12,697 nt of DNA, taken from JBDSLU01 sp039916225 (lineage in GTDB: Bacteria > Acidobacteriota > Vicinamibacteria > Vicinamibacterales > Vicinamibacteraceae). The translations under genes were made by a program, and so were the position numbers. This document shows, piece after piece, positions 1 through 6,695 of the stretch. The DNA is taken from NCBI GenBank assembly GCA_039916225.1, contig JBDSLU010000517.1, forward strand, positions 1-12,697, in the 5' to 3' direction. A model generated the notes under the pieces. It was not told the DNA's origin and searched no databases. It was given only the letters and a program-made list of their open reading frames with translations. The stretch's first letter is position 1. Every line of letters begins with the position of its first letter.

Positions 1-1
1 G

Positions 2-307
2 GCCCTGACCACCGCCTACGCCGCGGTCGGCAAGATGTTCACCGCCGGCTCGATCGCCGCCGGCGGCGACGTCCTGGCGATGAACATGCCGATGGATCGC
101 GACGCCGACCACTGGACGCGCGACTTCGCGTCGTTGAAAGCGAGCGTCGGCACCTGCGATACCACCGCGCCGATTACGCCGACCGCCGCCCTGTCCGGCC
201 GCTTCACGTGGACCTGCGAACGCGGCCGCGTCAGCGGCTCGCTGCTCCTCGCGCCGACGCGCCAGCCGCGCATCCAGGCGCTCGATCTGTCGCGGACCAC
301 GCCGTGA
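2..307 (+). CDS. C-terminal end of an unidentified protein, possibly a serine hydrolase (5' truncated by window)
   Basis: The reading frame is open from base 2 to a TGA at 305-307 and gives about 101 residues, so only the C-terminal end of the protein is present. It has G/C at almost all third codon positions, as real genes here do. The tail is alternating hydrophobic and polar, consistent with a beta-rich domain, and contains two cysteines (in VGTCD and WTCER) and the closing pattern GSLLLAPT. Such small beta-rich C-terminal modules resemble those I recall behind the catalytic domain of acidobacterial beta-lactamase-related serine hydrolases, but no catalytic motif lies in the visible part, so that is a guess. 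Its stop codon overlaps the start of the HupE-like gene by four bases (GTGA), which makes it the upstream member of a three-gene operon. It could equally be another secreted enzyme or an unknown protein. Confidence 0.6.
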   Translation, partial: ALTTAYAAVGKMFTAGSIAAGGDVLAMNMPMDRDADHWTRDFASLKASVGTCDTTAPITPTAALSGRFTWTCERGRVSGSLLLAPTRQPRIQALDLSRTTP

Positions 308-1419
308 CGCGTGGTCGGCGCGCGCTGGCCGCGCTCGCGTTTGCGATCGCGCTGCTGGCGTCTGCCGAGCGCGCCGTCGCACACCCGGCGCCGTTCAGCT
401 TCCTCGATCTGCGTATCGACGCCGGCCGCGTCGATGGATCGCTCACCGTCCATGACCTGGACGCGGCGCACGAGCTCGGCCTGCCGGACATCGCGGCGCT
501 GCTCGATCCGGCCGCGTCGGCACGTCACGGCGCGGCGCTCGGCGAGATCCTGAGCCGGCGGCTGCGCATCCTTGTCGACGGACACTCTGTCGCGGTCACG
601 CTGACGGACATGGCATCGGTGCCCGATCGCCAGTCGGTGCGCTTCTCGCTGACGCTCTCGGGCGCGGCGAGCGGGCGTCCCGGGCGGCTGGCGGTCGACG
701 CGACGCTCTTCCCGTACGACCGCCAGCACCAGACCTTCGTGAACGTCTACGAGGACGGCACGCTGCGCCACCAGGCCATTCTCGACGCCCGCCGTTCGGC
801 GATGGACTACTACGCTGGCAGCTGGCCGGGCGTCGCGGCGGTGCTGGCGACGTTCGTCGCGGCCGGCATCCACCACATCGCGATCGGACCCGATCACATC
901 CTCTTCCTGGTCGGCCTGCTGCTCCTGGGCGGCTCGATGGGCCGGCTCGGGCTCATCGTCACGGCCTTCACCATCGGCCACAGCATCACCCTGTCGCTGG
1001 CCGCGCTCAACGTCTTGGCCCCGCCGGGATCGGTGATCGAGCCGGCCATCGCCCTGAGCCTGGTCCTGGTGGGGGCGGACAACCTGTTGGCCGGCGACCA
1101 TCAAACCAACCAGCGGCGGGACCTGCGAGCCCCGATGGCGGGCCTGTTCGGGCTGGTGCACGGCTTCGGCTTCGCGGCGGTCCTGCGCGAGTTCGGCCTG
1201 CCGCAGGCCGCCATTGGCTGGTCGCTGTTCGGGTTCAACCTGGGAGTCGAGCTGGGCCAGCTCCTGCTGGTCGTGCCCCTGGCCCTGATCCTGGCCGCCG
1301 TCCGGCGTCAACGCCCGATGGTGGCCCGACGTATCGCGATGGTAGGCTCTGTCGTCGTCGCGCTGGCCGGGGCCTTCTGGTTCGTGCAGCGCGTCTTCTT
1401 CCCTGAGGGCATCGCATGA
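304..1419 (+). CDS. HupE/UreJ family membrane protein with N-terminal extracytoplasmic domain
   Basis: I place the start at GTG 304, overlapping the upstream TGA as GTGA. The in-frame ATG at 208 would lie deep inside the upstream gene and add an arginine-rich, non-signal-like leader. The 371-residue product begins with a signal-peptide-like segment (basic 1-6, hydrophobic 8-20, AVAHP near 27). A periplasmic beta-rich domain follows at about 28-165. The membrane domain (about 172-362, six or seven helices) carries the family's conserved histidines: HHIAIGPDH at 190-198, TIGHS around 226 and GLVHGFGF around 286, plus an acidic in-membrane FNLGVELGQ near 316. HupE/UreJ proteins are linked to nickel or cobalt uptake for hydrogenase and urease. 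Members with a long extracytoplasmic domain, like this one, are poorly characterised, and neither enzyme is encoded here. Its stop overlaps the next start (ATGA). The family call is firm; the substrate is unknown. Confidence 0.88.
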   Translation: MTRGRRALAALAFAIALLASAERAVAHPAPFSFLDLRIDAGRVDGSLTVHDLDAAHELGLPDIAALLDPAASARHGAALGEILSRRLRILVDGHSVAVTLTDMASVPDRQSVRFSLTLSGAASGRPGRLAVDATLFPYDRQHQTFVNVYEDGTLRHQAILDARRSAMDYYAGSWPGVAAVLATFVAAGIHHIAIGPDHILFLVGLLLLGGSMGRLGLIVTAFTIGHSITLSLAALNVLAPPGSVIEPAIALSLVLVGADNLLAGDHQTNQRRDLRAPMAGLFGLVHGFGFAAVLREFGLPQAAIGWSLFGFNLGVELGQLLLVVPLALILAAVRRQRPMVARRIAMVGSVVVALAGAFWFVQRVFFPEGIA

Positions 1420-2297
1420 AGCGCACGCTGATTCTGTCGTCGATCGTGGTCGTGGCCGTGGTGGCCGTCGCCGGGCGGTCCCTGCTGGCGCAGCAGCAGC
1501 CGGACGGGCCGAAGGTCGCCGCCATCGAGAAGGTGAAGGACAACCTCTACATGGTCACGGGCGGCGGCGGCAACACCGCCGTGTTCGTCACCGGCAACGG
1601 CGTGGTGCTGGTCGACACCAAGCTGGCCGACTGGGGCCAGGCGATCATGGACCAGGTGAAGACCGTCACCGACAAGCCGGTGACGCACATCATCAACACC
1701 CACACGCACGGCGATCACACCGGCAGCAACGACTTCTTCCCCGCCTCGGTCGAGATCGTCGCCCACGCCAACGTCAAGACCAGCATGGCGAAGATGCCGC
1801 AGTTCGCCGACGCCTCGAAGGCGCACGCACTGCCCGACAAGACCTACACCGACAAGATGACGGTGCTCGGCGGCAACGAAGCCATCGACCTCTACCACTT
1901 CGGTGCGGCACACACCAACGGCGACACGTTCGTCGTGTTCCGCAACCTGAAGGTGATGCACTCGGGCGATGCGTTCGCGACCAAGGGCACGCCGTTCATC
2001 GATCGCGCCAACGGCGGCAACGGCGTCACCTATCCGGAGACGCTGGCCAAGGCCGCGGCCGGCATCAAGGACGTGGAGACGGTCATCCCGGGCCACAGCG
2101 CGGTCACGACCTGGGCCGCCTTCGTCGAGTACGGCGCCTTCAACAAGGCCTTTCTCGACTACAGCCAGGCCGCCAAGAAGGCCGGCAAGACGGTCGATCA
2201 GGCGTTTGCCGAGCTGAAGCTGCCGGACACGTTCAAGGACTACGCCGTCGCCCGCGCGAAGGGAAACATCGAGGCCATCTACGCCGACCTGCCGTAG
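1416..2297 (+). CDS. Exported MBL-fold (metallo-beta-lactamase) hydrolase
   Basis: The ATG at 1416 overlaps the previous TGA (ATGA), so translation is probably coupled to the HupE-like gene. The 293-residue product has an N-terminal signal (KR at 2-3, hydrophobic 5-19, cleavage likely near SLLAQQQ at 22-28), placing it in the periplasm or outside the cell. The zinc-binding set of the metallo-beta-lactamase fold is complete: HTHGDH at 96-101, H166 in GAAHTNGD, D185 in HSGDAF and H227 in PGHS. This layout matches MBL-fold hydrolases near the SoxH and class B3 beta-lactamase groups, but nothing in the sequence proves lactam hydrolysis; lactonase, thiolesterase or arylsulfatase-like activities are alternatives. 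Coupling to a putative metal permease suggests, as inference only, that metal supply and a metalloenzyme are expressed together. Confidence 0.9.
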   Translation: MKRTLILSSIVVVAVVAVAGRSLLAQQQPDGPKVAAIEKVKDNLYMVTGGGGNTAVFVTGNGVVLVDTKLADWGQAIMDQVKTVTDKPVTHIINTHTHGDHTGSNDFFPASVEIVAHANVKTSMAKMPQFADASKAHALPDKTYTDKMTVLGGNEAIDLYHFGAAHTNGDTFVVFRNLKVMHSGDAFATKGTPFIDRANGGNGVTYPETLAKAAAGIKDVETVIPGHSAVTTWAAFVEYGAFNKAFLDYSQAAKKAGKTVDQAFAELKLPDTFKDYAVARAKGNIEAIYADLP

Positions 2298-2306
2298 CTC
2301 TCATCG

Positions 2307-2329
2307 GCCTTGGCTAACCTGGCCAAGGC
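2307..2329. promoter_or_regulatory. Inverted-repeat operator of the first Phd/PIN cassette
   Basis: There is a perfect 8-bp inverted repeat, GCCTTGGC and GCCAAGGC, separated by the 7-base spacer TAACCTG. The same stretch can be read as a direct repeat of TGGC(T/C)AA with 9-base period. It overlaps the -35 box of the promoter next described, which is where autoregulating Phd-type antitoxins bind. The 19-base core at 2308-2326 recurs with only two differences at 11151-11169, upstream of the related antitoxin, so it is more likely an operator than a terminator of the preceding gene. A terminator role for the gene ending at 2297 remains possible, but no run of T follows the stem. Confidence 0.6.
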
Positions 2330-2338
2330 GTCTACACT
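2310..2338 (+). promoter_or_regulatory. Sigma70-type promoter of the first Phd/PIN cassette
   Basis: TTGGCT at 2310-2315 and TACACT at 2333-2338 are separated by 17 bases. Each matches the sigma70 consensus at four of six positions. The -10 box and its flanking C (CTACACT) are also kept in the second cassette. The -35 box lies within the inverted-repeat operator, so a bound antitoxin would block polymerase. Confidence 0.5.
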
Positions 2339-2354
2339 GCGAGGTGGAGGCCGT

Positions 2355-2594
2355 GTGAAGGTCAACATGCTCGAGGCCAAGAACCAGCTGTCTCGCCTCG
2401 TCAAGCGAGCGCTCGACGGCGAAGACGTCGTCATCGCCAGCAACGGCGAACCCATGGTCCGGCTGGTGCCCGTCGCCCGGAAGGGACGCCTGCGCGGATG
2501 GGGCCGTTTGAAGCACCTTGCCGCCGGCGTCGACGATGCCTTCACCCCTGAAGTCGACGCCGAGGTCGCCCGAAGGCTGCAGAACCGGGCGTGA
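2355..2594 (+). CDS. Phd/YefM-family (prevent-host-death) antitoxin
   Basis: The chosen start is GTG 2355, four bases after a strong ribosome site (GGAGG, 2346-2350). Starting further upstream at TTG 2310 would place the start inside the promoter and operator. The 79-residue product has the typical Phd layout: an N-terminal DNA-binding dimerisation region (LEAKNQLSRLVKRALDGEDV, 6-25), then VVIASNGEPMVRLVPV at 25-40, and a charged tail ending VDDAFTPEVDAEVARRLQNR, the part that usually wraps the toxin. It should neutralise the adjacent PIN ribonuclease and repress its own promoter at 2307-2338. The stop TGA overlaps the toxin GTG by four bases, as expected for a coupled antitoxin-toxin pair. 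The antitoxin looks intact although its toxin is not, so it may persist as an orphan repressor or act on related toxins elsewhere. Confidence 0.85.
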   Translation: MKVNMLEAKNQLSRLVKRALDGEDVVIASNGEPMVRLVPVARKGRLRGWGRLKHLAAGVDDAFTPEVDAEVARRLQNRA

Positions 2595-2842
2595 GGCTGC
2601 TGCTCGACACCCAAATCGCCCTGTGGTGGCTGACCGCGAACCGCCGTCTGTCGAAAGCATCGCGCGACCTGGTGGCCACTTCGCACTGCGAGCTGTCAGT
2701 CGCCAGTATCTGGGAGGTCGCCATCAAGCATGGTCTCGGGAAACTGGCCATGCCTCCTGGGGCCTTTCGCGACGAAATGCTCGCAGCCGGAACGATTAGA
2801 ATGTCCTTCAGGCCATGCCGGATTGCGTCCTGGCGGCCCTAG
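2591..2842 (+). pseudogene. C-terminally truncated PIN-domain (VapC-like) toxin
   Basis: The gene starts at GTG 2591, overlapping the antitoxin stop. The 83-residue product begins with the PIN hallmark VRLLLDTQIALWW (metal ligand D6) and has the second motif VASIWEVAIKHGLGKL (acidic E42). It matches the short PIN toxins usually encoded after Phd antitoxins, which are normally about 125-130 residues. Homology fades after LAAGTIRMSF (about residue 73); the last ten residues (RPCRIASWRP) look unrelated. The two C-terminal acidic metal ligands, normally in a DPFDR-like motif and a later D, are missing, so ribonuclease activity is very unlikely. The stop TAG (2840-2842) overlaps the stop codon of the convergent S9 peptidase gene. 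I infer that a deletion or rearrangement removed the toxin's 3' part and joined it to the end of the peptidase gene. Confidence 0.75.
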
Positions 2843-4779
2843 CTGGCTTTCTTCTTCAGCTGCGCGGCCAGGAAGGACACGAAGGCGTCCGACGCCCTGA
2901 TGCGATTCTCGCGCTTGGTGAAGCCGTGCCCTTCATCGGCAAACAGCACGTACTCCACCGGCACGCCGCTGCCGCGCACGGCGGCCACGATCTCGTCGCT
3001 CTCGACCTGCAGCACTCGCGGATCGTTGGCGCCCTGCACCACGAGCAGCGGCACCTTGATGTTCTTGGCGTGGAACAGCGGCGAGATGCGGCGATGGCGC
3101 TCGGCGTCCGTGGACGGATCGCCCATCTCGTCGAAGAGCGCCTGCTTCTGCGCCTGCCACCACGGCGGGATGTTGGCCAAGGTCCTGACCCAGTTCATCA
3201 CCCCGAAGATATTGATGCCGACCGCGAAGGCGTCGGGCTCGAATGCCAGCGCCGCGCCCACCATGTAGCCGCCGTAGGAGCCGCCGATGATGCCGATGCG
3301 CTCGCCATCCACCCACGGCTGCGCGGCCAGCCAGGTCTTGCCGGCCACGATGTCCTTGAGATCGACGTCGCCGTGGCGCTTGTCGTCCATGTGGTAGAAG
3401 CGCTTGCCATAGCCCGAGGAGCCGCGATTGTTCGCGGCCAGCACGGCGTAGCCGTGGTTCACGAGGTGCTGAATCATCGCCGAGTAGCCGGTGCGGCTCT
3501 GGCCGCCGGGGCCGCCGTGCACCATCACCAGCGCCGCGACCTTGGCGGCTGCGGACGCCCCGTGCGGCTTGTAGAGAATGCCCGGGATCTCCAGCCCGTC
3601 GAAGCTCTTGTAGCGCACGACCTCGGTCGCCACCAGGTCGGATTCCTTGATCTGCGGGTTCAAGGCCTTGGTCAGGCGCGCGCTGCGGCCGGCCGCCAGA
3701 TCGACCGTGTAGACGTCGTTCGGCGAGGTATCCGAGCTCACCATCAGCGCCAGGCGTTTCTCGTCGCGTGAGAACCTGATCTGCGACAGGTCTCCCGGGG
3801 GCAGGCCGGGCACTTTGACCGCCTTGCCGGTGGTGCTGTCGAGGATGGCGATCACCGTGCGGGCATCGTCGTTGGTGGCTGAGATGCGGTAGCGGCCCGA
3901 GTCGGAGTACGCGACATTGGAGACGTCCCACCGGGCCGCGACCAGCGCCGCTCTCTGGCCGCTGGCCAGATCGTAGGTCCACGCCTGCGTGAACTCGCCG
4001 TGCTCGTCCGTCGCGTAGACGAGCTGTTTGCTGTCGGGGGTGAAGGTGAAGGCACCGTGGCTCACGTTGCCTTCATGCTTGGTGATGAGCGCCGGGGCTG
4101 CGTCTGGCTGGCTGGTGTCCAGCAAGTAGAGGTCCGAGTCGGCGCTCGTGCGCGGCTTGATCAGCGCGACGTAGCGGCCATCGGGCGACACCGCGGCAAT
4201 GCCGAGCGCCTGATCGTTGCGGAACACCATGCTGCGCTGGTAGTCCTTCGTGGCGTAGCGATAGAGGTCGAACGCCTTGGGATCGCGCTCGTTGGTGCTC
4301 ACGAAGAACGAGTTGCGGTCGGCCGACCAGTCTTCGAAACTCGCCTTGGCTTTCTCGCCCGGCGTCAGATCGCGCGTCGTGCCATCGAGCTCGCGCACGT
4401 AGAGATGGCTGATCTCGTTGCCGCCCTTGTCCGCCGTGAACAGCACGCGCGCATCCCGCGGAAACCAGGACACCGCGTATGTCGAGTCGGTGGTCGACTT
4501 CGTGAGGGGCTCCCTGCCACCATCCGCGCTCAGCGCGTAGGCGTTGAAGATGCCGGTCTCGTCCGACGACACCAGAAGCCGGCGGTCGTCCGAGGACCAG
4601 GCCAGGCCGCCGGCCAGCGAGTAGGAGGTCGTGGTGAAAAAGGCCCTGGCGTCGTGCGCCGCCGGCTTGCTCCGGACGGCGCCGGCCTGGGCGGGACGCA
4701 CGGCATCGGCGCCGGCGCCGATGCCGGCCAGCAGCGACATCCCGGTGCACGCGATGAGAAACGATGCCGTTCGGATCAC
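2839..4779 (-). CDS. Secreted S9-family (prolyl oligopeptidase-type) peptidase
   Basis: The start is GTG 4779, preceded on the minus strand by AAGAGG with eight bases of spacing. The ATG at 4854 would add 25 residues lacking any signal and has no ribosome site. The 646-residue product has a signal peptide (hydrophobic to about residue 23, likely cleaved after GAGADA). A beta-propeller domain of repeated WSSDDRRL / VSPDGRYVAL / FTPDSKQLVY-type blades spans about 45-375, and an alpha/beta-hydrolase domain about 390-646. The catalytic triad is visible: S501 in GGSYGGY, D586 in GANDPRV and H618 in DEGHGF, with HGGPG at 421-425 as oxyanion motif. It resembles dipeptidyl/acylaminoacyl peptidases that cleave short peptides in the periplasm. 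A lipobox-like LIAC sits at 8-11 but follows too short a hydrophobic run. It appears monocistronic. Confidence 0.93.
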   Translation of the reverse strand: MIRTASFLIACTGMSLLAGIGAGADAVRPAQAGAVRSKPAAHDARAFFTTTSYSLAGGLAWSSDDRRLLVSSDETGIFNAYALSADGGREPLTKSTTDSTYAVSWFPRDARVLFTADKGGNEISHLYVRELDGTTRDLTPGEKAKASFEDWSADRNSFFVSTNERDPKAFDLYRYATKDYQRSMVFRNDQALGIAAVSPDGRYVALIKPRTSADSDLYLLDTSQPDAAPALITKHEGNVSHGAFTFTPDSKQLVYATDEHGEFTQAWTYDLASGQRAALVAARWDVSNVAYSDSGRYRISATNDDARTVIAILDSTTGKAVKVPGLPPGDLSQIRFSRDEKRLALMVSSDTSPNDVYTVDLAAGRSARLTKALNPQIKESDLVATEVVRYKSFDGLEIPGILYKPHGASAAAKVAALVMVHGGPGGQSRTGYSAMIQHLVNHGYAVLAANNRGSSGYGKRFYHMDDKRHGDVDLKDIVAGKTWLAAQPWVDGERIGIIGGSYGGYMVGAALAFEPDAFAVGINIFGVMNWVRTLANIPPWWQAQKQALFDEMGDPSTDAERHRRISPLFHAKNIKVPLLVVQGANDPRVLQVESDEIVAAVRGSGVPVEYVLFADEGHGFTKRENRIRASDAFVSFLAAQLKKKAS

Positions 4780-4818
4780 TGTTTTCGCCTCTTGGATTGA
4801 ATGCGGCTGGGCAGCGCG

Positions 4819-4842
4819 CGAGGCTACGATTGTCGAGCCTCG
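4819..4842. repeat. 7-bp inverted repeat (hairpin) between the peptidase and transglutaminase genes
   Basis: CGAGGCT (4819-4825) pairs with AGCCTCG (4836-4842); inside the 10-base loop CGA and TCG can pair around TTG. It lies 37 bases after the transglutaminase stop and 39 bases before the peptidase start on the minus strand. No T-run follows, so it could be a weak or factor-assisted terminator, or an operator for the peptidase gene. I cannot tell which. Confidence 0.4.
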
Positions 4843-4879
4843 GCCGTGATGCAAGCGGAATCGTCGCTTGGATCGGATC

Positions 4880-5755
4880 CTACGCCGGCGCGTCCCCGGC
4901 CTCGTCGAGGACGGTGGTCTTCACGGTCACCGTGAGCCCGAGATAGTCGTCCGGCGCACCGGTGAACGTCCCAGAGACCGGCATCACGCCGCGCGGGTGC
5001 GTGCTGACGCCGGTGACGATGTGATGGGGACCGGTGACGTCGCCGAGCGTTGGATCGAGTCCGCGCCAGCCGAGCGTCGGCAGGTAGACCTCGGCCCAGG
5101 CGTGCGTCGACGCGACCGCCGCCATCGAGGCGCGGCCGTGCAGGTAGCCGCTGGCGAAGCGTGCGGCGACGCCGCGGGCACGGGCCGCCTCCATCAGCAG
5201 CGTCGCCATGTCGCGACACGATCCGGTTTCGAGCGTCAGCGTCTGCCCAGGCGACTGGGTGCCCTTCTCGGTCCGACGCTGGTAGGCGATCGTCGCGTGC
5301 ACGCGTTTACAGAGCGCCAGCATCGCGCCTTCGGCGTCGAGCGGATCGCCGGCCGGTTCCGCCTTCAGCCACGTCTGGATCGCCGGCACGTCGTCGAGAT
5401 AGGTCGACTGCGCATAGACCGACGTCACGCCCGATTCGAGCGGGTCGTAGTGCGGCGGAAACGGGACGTGCCAGGGCTCGTGCCGGGCCCGCGTCGGGAA
5501 CGGCGAGAGCCGCTCCAGCACGATGTCGTTGACGATCGTCAGCGCGTCGGCCGGCTCGAGCCAGTCGACGAGCGCGATCGAGTTGCCGAACACGTCGCGC
5601 ACCCAATCGATGGTGGACGCCGGGGTCAGCGTCAGGCGCATGTGCTCGACGCGCACGTCGTGTCCTTCGCGCGGACGCAATACCAGCCGGTGCCGATGGA
5701 AGGTGACCGGCCGGGCATAGTTGTAGCGCGTGACGTGCTCGATGTGCAGACGCAT
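4880..5755 (-). CDS. Transglutaminase-like protein with bacterial transglutaminase N-terminal domain
   Basis: The start is ATG 5755, fourteen bases after the stop of the upstream transglutaminase gene. Upstream in the same frame the translation turns into an arginine-rich shadow, so an earlier start is unlikely. The 291-residue product opens with MRLHIEHVTRYNYARPV and HRLVLRPREGHD, the pattern of the bacterial transglutaminase N-terminal domain (residues 1-85). The papain-like core at about 120-240 has the full triad: C180 in ETGSCRDMA, H218 in STHAWAEVY and D234 in GLDPT. Such proteins may be proteases, amidases or cross-linking enzymes; no substrate can be read from the sequence. No signal peptide is seen, so it is probably cytoplasmic. 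Genes of this type often sit with ATP-grasp and alpha-E domain proteins, none of which is present here. Confidence 0.9.
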   Translation of the reverse strand: MRLHIEHVTRYNYARPVTFHRHRLVLRPREGHDVRVEHMRLTLTPASTIDWVRDVFGNSIALVDWLEPADALTIVNDIVLERLSPFPTRARHEPWHVPFPPHYDPLESGVTSVYAQSTYLDDVPAIQTWLKAEPAGDPLDAEGAMLALCKRVHATIAYQRRTEKGTQSPGQTLTLETGSCRDMATLLMEAARARGVAARFASGYLHGRASMAAVASTHAWAEVYLPTLGWRGLDPTLGDVTGPHHIVTGVSTHPRGVMPVSGTFTGAPDDYLGLTVTVKTTVLDEAGDAPA

Positions 5756-5769
5756 CGGCGAGCGGGAAC

Positions 5770-6624
5770 TCAGGCCGACGGCGCCAGCGCGACGCCGCGG
5801 CGACCGAGCTGCCGGCGATTGATCGGGGTAAACGTCTGTCCCTCGCCGAGCTGGCAGCCGACGACCATCTGCCGGCACATGACGTTGCCGAAGATGCTGG
5901 CCACGGCGGCGTCGGCGGCGTCGCGGCCGGCGCCGATCCGCACCAGGCCGTTCAGGTGGGCGAGTTCGGTCGCGTCGAAGATCGTCCAGCTGCCGCCGAT
6001 GAAGCACTCGAAGCAGGCGTGGAAGTCGGGCGGTTCGAGCTGGTAGGCATACCCGGCGAAGTAGCGGGCCGGGATGTTCAGGGCCCGGCACAGGGCGATG
6101 CCGAGGTGCGAGAAGTCGCGGCAGACGCCGGTCCGCTGGGTCACGGTGTCGAAGGCCGAGGTCATCGAGTCGGTGGAGCCGGGCTGGTATTCGACGTTGG
6201 CGTGGATCCAGTCGCAGATGGCGACCACCTTCTCGTGCGGGTTCTCGATCTTGCCGAAGAGGTCCCAGGCCAGCCGGCTCAGCCGGTCCGACTGGCAGTA
6301 GCGGCTGGGGAACAGATACGGGATCGTCGAGGCGCTCAGCTCGGCGACCGGCGTGTGTTCGACCGCCCCGGCCCGATAGGTCTGGAAGTCGCAGTCGACC
6401 GACGCCGTGTAACGGACCGACAGCACCGGGTGCGGGCCGGTTTCGAGGCGGATGAACCGGTTGTCGGTGGCGTCGGTGAACTCCGCGACTCTGACTCTCG
6501 GCTCGACCGTCAGTTGCTCGTCGAGGATCACTTGCGAGGCGTTGCGCTGCGCGTGGATGTTCAGAATCAGCGTAGATGGGAACTTCGCTTCGTACTCGAG
6601 CTCGGCGGATACCCGGAACAGCAT
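5770..6624 (-). CDS. Transglutaminase-like cysteine hydrolase of a second subtype
   Basis: The start is ATG 6624. The 284-residue product has a beta-rich N-terminal region (1-100), then the transglutaminase core with C168 in RTGVCRDFSHLGIALCR, H202 in DFHACFE and D217 in WTIFDAT. The helix before the cysteine (EKVVAICDWIHANVEYQPGS, 131-150) is also typical. It lacks the N-terminal domain signature of its downstream neighbour and is clearly a different subtype, so the pair is not a recent duplication. No signal peptide is visible. The gene lies 71 bases after the DUF6178-like gene and 14 bases before the second transglutaminase gene, all on the minus strand, so co-transcription is likely. No clear Shine-Dalgarno site precedes it. 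The enzyme family is confident; the reaction is unknown. Confidence 0.9.
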   Translation of the reverse strand: MLFRVSAELEYEAKFPSTLILNIHAQRNASQVILDEQLTVEPRVRVAEFTDATDNRFIRLETGPHPVLSVRYTASVDCDFQTYRAGAVEHTPVAELSASTIPYLFPSRYCQSDRLSRLAWDLFGKIENPHEKVVAICDWIHANVEYQPGSTDSMTSAFDTVTQRTGVCRDFSHLGIALCRALNIPARYFAGYAYQLEPPDFHACFECFIGGSWTIFDATELAHLNGLVRIGAGRDAADAAVASIFGNVMCRQMVVGCQLGEGQTFTPINRRQLGRRGVALAPSA

Positions 6625-6695
6625 GGTGGTTCAGCTTAGAGCAAACGCCGTGCCGGAAGCTCGTCGATTGCGGCTCGAGCAGCTGGGACCAGCCG

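Noticed and set aside
208..303. Earlier ATG start (208) for the HupE-like gene
   Set aside because: It would overlap the upstream gene by 100 bases and bury the signal peptide behind an arginine/proline-rich leader. The GTGA overlap at 304 fits better.
16..1311. 431-codon minus-strand frame opposite the HupE-like gene
   Set aside because: The translation is Gln/Arg/Asp/Val-rich and antisense to a well-supported membrane protein, so it is a shadow.
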